DNA of 11,502 nucleotides from NCBI GenBank assembly GCA_015852425.1, contig JAAAIG010001003.1, positions 1,406-12,907 on the forward strand, read 5' to 3'. This DNA is from Gryganskiella cystojenkinii. Taxonomy: Eukaryota > Mortierellomycota > Mortierellomycetes > Mortierellales > Mortierellaceae. Under the pieces are notes generated by a model, which was not told the origin of the DNA, did no database searches, and was given only the letters and a program-made list of their open reading frames with translations. The position numbers and the translations under genes were made by a program. Shown here one piece after another: positions 9,050 to 11,502 of this stretch; position 1 is the first letter of the stretch; each line of letters opens with the position of its first letter.

Positions 9050-9456
9050 TAGAGAGCCAAGTATTATAATCTTGGTCGAGAAGAGAGTCAGCTTGCCCGT
9101 AGAAAAAGAGCGCGTCTAGTTTCCGAATGAGGTTTGAGGAAAAGGAACTGAGAGCCCTGATCGAGCTGTAGCCGTCTGGAAGGTTTGTGGAGAAGTTTAC
9201 TGTTAGACGAACAGCTAGCTGGAGAGGGCGGAAGAAAAGAAAAAAGCCAATGGGCGTCTTGGTCTCTCCACAGGCAGAGGACGAGCACAAAGCACAGTGA
9301 GCGTTGCAGGAACGAGGGAGGAAGAGATGGGAAGAGGGGAAGATCTCATCTTTTTTTTTTTTTCTCCACAGTGACACAGACATTTTTTTTCTTTTTTTTC
9401 TCGACCCCCACGGGCAACGGAAAGAAAACCAACTCTGTTGGAGAAACGAAAAGCGA

Positions 9457-9464
9457 ATAAAAAG
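9457..9464 (+). promoter_or_regulatory. TATA-like element of the bHLH gene
   Basis: ATAAAAAG about 350 nt before the main ATG, directly followed by a C/T-rich stretch suited to transcription start. The long distance is explained by a leader that holds an intron and an upstream ORF. Motif match only. Confidence 0.35.
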
Positions 9465-9598
9465 CAGAACTGAACTTTGACTTTCATCTCTCTTTCATTT
9501 CCCCACATCACATCATCACTCAATTCCTCAGCCTCTTCACCTTCTACTCATTCGACTCTCCTTTCACCTTCGGACTTTTTCTTTCATTCCAATTGAAT

Positions 9599-9667
9599 GT
9601 AAGTACATTTGTTTTTGTGAGTATGAGACAGGTCTGACAAACTCTCTCTTTCCCGTTCCTGAAACAG
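9599..9667 (+). other. Probable 5' leader intron of the bHLH gene (69 bp)
   Basis: Strong donor GTAAGT, CTGAC branch site at 9634-9638, C/T-rich stretch, and acceptor GAAACAG at 9661-9667. All signals match the coding introns in this window. It lies 144 nt before the main ATG, so it affects only the leader. Confidence 0.62.
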
Positions 9668-9678
9668 AGCAGCGGGAG

Positions 9679-9792
9679 ATGGAACATCACTCTTCTCCGT
9701 CCTCCGCTTCTCCACAACAATCTGACAAGTTTGCTAACCGCCTGCATATCTCTTCTTCCGCCCCCCACAATCATCTCCACATCCGTGAATAG
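9679..9792 (+). CDS. Upstream ORF, 37 codons, in the bHLH gene leader
   Basis: The first ATG after the leader intron acceptor opens a 37-residue frame, rich in Ser, His and Pro, ending in TAG at 9790-9792. The main ATG at 9812 is 19 nt further on, in another frame. Upstream ORFs commonly lower translation of fungal regulatory genes, through reinitiation or leaky scanning. Its ATG context (GGGAG) is purine at -3, so initiation is plausible. Whether it is translated is unknown; it could also be a chance frame. Confidence 0.4.
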   Translation: MEHHSSPSSASPQQSDKFANRLHISSSAPHNHLHIRE

Positions 9793-9811
9793 ATAAGACA
9801 ACCCCATTGCG

Positions 9812-11417
9812 ATGACCTTGCCTTCCTTGCTATCCGATCATGAGCAGCGGGCCTTCTCTGACTTTTTGACCCAGCTCAACCATGACGAGCAGAACCATGC
9901 AGCCAGGATGAATTCCGGTGCGCCTCAACAACAACCAATGATCGATCCCTCCATCTCTCAAGCGCAGCTACAACAACATCTCTACTTGCGACATCTTCAG
10001 CAACAACAGCAACAACATCATTCTTCTTCTCTGGACCACGGCATCGGTGGTGGTCCAGGTGGTCCTGTAGGCGGAGTTTTCGGCGTTCCTTTCCAGTCCA
10101 CGGACACGCCATTGGCCCCAGCGCACTCGACACCGTCTTTGGAGGACCAACAGCGAGAGTGGATGCAACATCTCAGTTCAAACCCTTTGTTGGCTCCGGG
10201 AGGTGTGATCGATCCCCATGCGATGAGCCAAGCTTTTCTTCAGAATCCCCAATTGATGGCTCAGGCTAATGCCATCTCTCAGGCCATGATGATTGCACAG
10301 CACCAACAGCAGATGCTGCAGCATCAACAACAACACAGAGAGCAGGAGCAACAGCGACGTCAGCATGAACAACAGCAGCAACAACAGCAACGGCAGCACT
10401 ATCAACATTCGGATGATCATCGTTACCAACAACAGCACAATCAAAATAATTATCCACAGCAACAGCATGGTTCGTACCACGGAGGGTCGGCCTCACCCGG
10501 GGAGGGCCCGGGCCAGTTCTCAGGCCGAGATCAACAACACCATTCACCGCCCCAAGAGTACCATCAACATTCTCACCATCAACAACAACAGCAACAACAT
10601 TCTTCTGCTTCGCTCTCGTCCTCAAACTCTAATCTCACGAGATCTCTCCCGAAACAAAAGTCAAAGAGCAATCTCCACAACGGGTACGCCAATAATACGC
10701 CTTCTTCGTCTTTCGACCCCACAACCACGCCTCATTACCCTGCATCGCCCAATGATACCGCTTCTCACCAGCAACAGTACACCCGAACTTTTGACAATGA
10801 CGATCGTGGCAATGACAGTGAACCTTCACCACCTCCATCGAAAAAGGCTGCAAGACGGAAAGAATCGACGGGCGCTTCGTCTTCTCCATACGATTCATCC
10901 ACACCGTTTTCATCGCTTAAGACTAAAAGTGCTCATCGGAGTAGTCGCGATGGTCATGATCCAGTTCGACCCTCGGGCAGCAGGAAATCAAGCAGTGCGT
11001 CGTCTTTCCCTGCTCACAACAATGGCGGCGTGTACAAGCGTGAGAGTCTAGACGAACATGCCAGTCTATACCTCCGACAGAATCCTGTAGCGGGAACGGC
11101 AGGACTCAACTCTGAGGACGAGGGTGGCGACTATGGCGAACATCAGCAACATGACGATCACTCGTCATCACCGAGGTCAGCAAAGGCACCTCGACTTTCA
11201 CCACCCGACGGCGCCACTCCAACAACATCGACGACAACCAAGACCTCAGGGAAGAAGGCCCCTCATGAACTCTTGACCGAGGCCGAGAAGAAGGCGAATC
11301 ATATTGCTTCGGAACAGAAACGACGACAGAACATCCGGGTTGGATTCGATTGCCTTGTCGAGATTGTTCCCACGTTGAGTGAATGTCATCGAAGCGAGGC
11401 TCTGATCCTGCAAAAAT
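9812..11417 (+). CDS. Basic helix-loop-helix transcription factor, Gln/His-rich (partial, 3' end outside window)
   Basis: The first coding exon gives 535 residues plus one base of a split codon. An in-frame TAA at 9794-9796 limits extension upstream. The protein is low-complexity for most of its length: Gly-rich near 76-90, Gln/His-rich at about 160-215 and 250-262, Ser-rich afterwards, with a basic KKAARRK patch (344-350) that could be a nuclear localisation signal. The DNA-binding domain begins near 484: basic region KKANHIASEQKRR (493-505) with His497, Glu501 and Arg505, the three residues that define class B E-box binding (CACGTG), then helix 1 (about 506-520) and the start of helix 2 (SEALILQK, 528-535). 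The rest of helix 2 lies beyond the intron and the window. Fungal relatives of this type regulate metabolism, including Ino4-like factors, but I cannot assign an orthologue. DNA binding as a dimer in the nucleus is well supported; targets are unknown. Confidence 0.88.
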
Positions 11418-11502
11418 GTACGTCCTTTTCCTTTGCGTCCTTTTCGTCCTCTTCATTTTTTTTTTGTGGAACGAGACTTGAGGGCGAAGAGTATGCATAT
11501 CC
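11418..11502 (+). other. Start of an intron within the bHLH domain (acceptor outside window)
   Basis: Donor GTACGT splits a codon after its first base T, followed by C/T-rich sequence. The LQK|S reading common in this domain family agrees with a T-starting split codon. No acceptor in the remaining 85 bases continues a helix 2-like sequence, so the intron probably runs past the right edge. Confidence 0.65.

Larger units (their letters stand above)
8942..9811. other. Intergenic spacer and leader region between orphan gene and bHLH gene
   Basis: About 870 bases. The left part is the 3' flank of the orphan gene with a canonical AATAAA. The middle (9120-9340) is purine-rich and shows no supported gene. 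From 9350 there are long T runs, then an ATAAAAAG element (9457-9464), then a C/T-rich stretch that probably starts the bHLH transcript, a leader intron and an upstream ORF. Confidence 0.55.

Noticed and set aside
10178..10625. Leucine- and valine-rich minus-strand frames opposite the bHLH gene
   Set aside because: They are complements of CAA/CAG/CAT codon runs in the forward Gln/His-rich region, which continues without stops into a clear bHLH domain.
1..11502. Mobile element, CRISPR, viral or bacterial gene-cluster content
   Set aside because: No transposase, integrase, reverse transcriptase or capsid-like reading frames, no terminal repeats and no spaced direct repeats were seen; all genes have fungal-style introns.

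Overview
The window looks like nuclear DNA of a filamentous fungus, most likely an early-diverging Mucoromycota or Mortierellomycota (Mortierella-like) species. The lineage is an inference from the style of the genes: short spliceosomal introns with GTAAGT/GTATGT-type donors, CTAAC or CTGAC branch sites and AG acceptors; pyrimidine-rich leaders before each start codon; proteins rich in Ser, Thr, Gln and His; and a bHLH domain of a type I associate with these fungi. I see no bacterial operon, phage, transposon, CRISPR array, tRNA or rRNA gene.

Four protein genes lie on the + strand, each with its own promoter region. (1) 171-1318, one intron: a secreted GDSL/SGNH esterase, probably carbohydrate-esterase-like, with all catalytic blocks visible. 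(2) 2969-4935, one intron: a single-pass surface protein with signal peptide, Thr/Ser/Pro mucin-like stalk, one membrane helix, an Arg run and a long cytoplasmic tail, the layout of Mid2/Wsc-type cell-wall stress sensors. (3) 6024-8910, two introns: an 857-residue, Ser-rich, mostly disordered protein of no family I can name. (4) 9812 to beyond the right edge: a Gln/His-rich transcription factor with a C-terminal bHLH domain, interrupted by an intron that continues past the window.

Between the genes lie 0.9-1.7 kb spacers. The spacer before gene 3 holds a palindromic TTTCGCGAAA next to ACGCGCGG, plus a second ACGCG, which resemble G1/S (MBF/SBF/E2F) sites. The leader of gene 4 has a probable 69-bp intron and a 37-codon upstream ORF ending 19 nt before the main start.

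The genes do not form an obvious pathway. Secreted hydrolase, wall sensor and transcription factor are ordinary fungal genes that happen to be adjacent. The best leads are the orphan protein of gene 3 (possible frameshift at its 3' end, two ATG8-binding-like motifs, possible cell-cycle promoter) and the leader of the bHLH gene (possible translational control). I found no convincing new multi-gene system.
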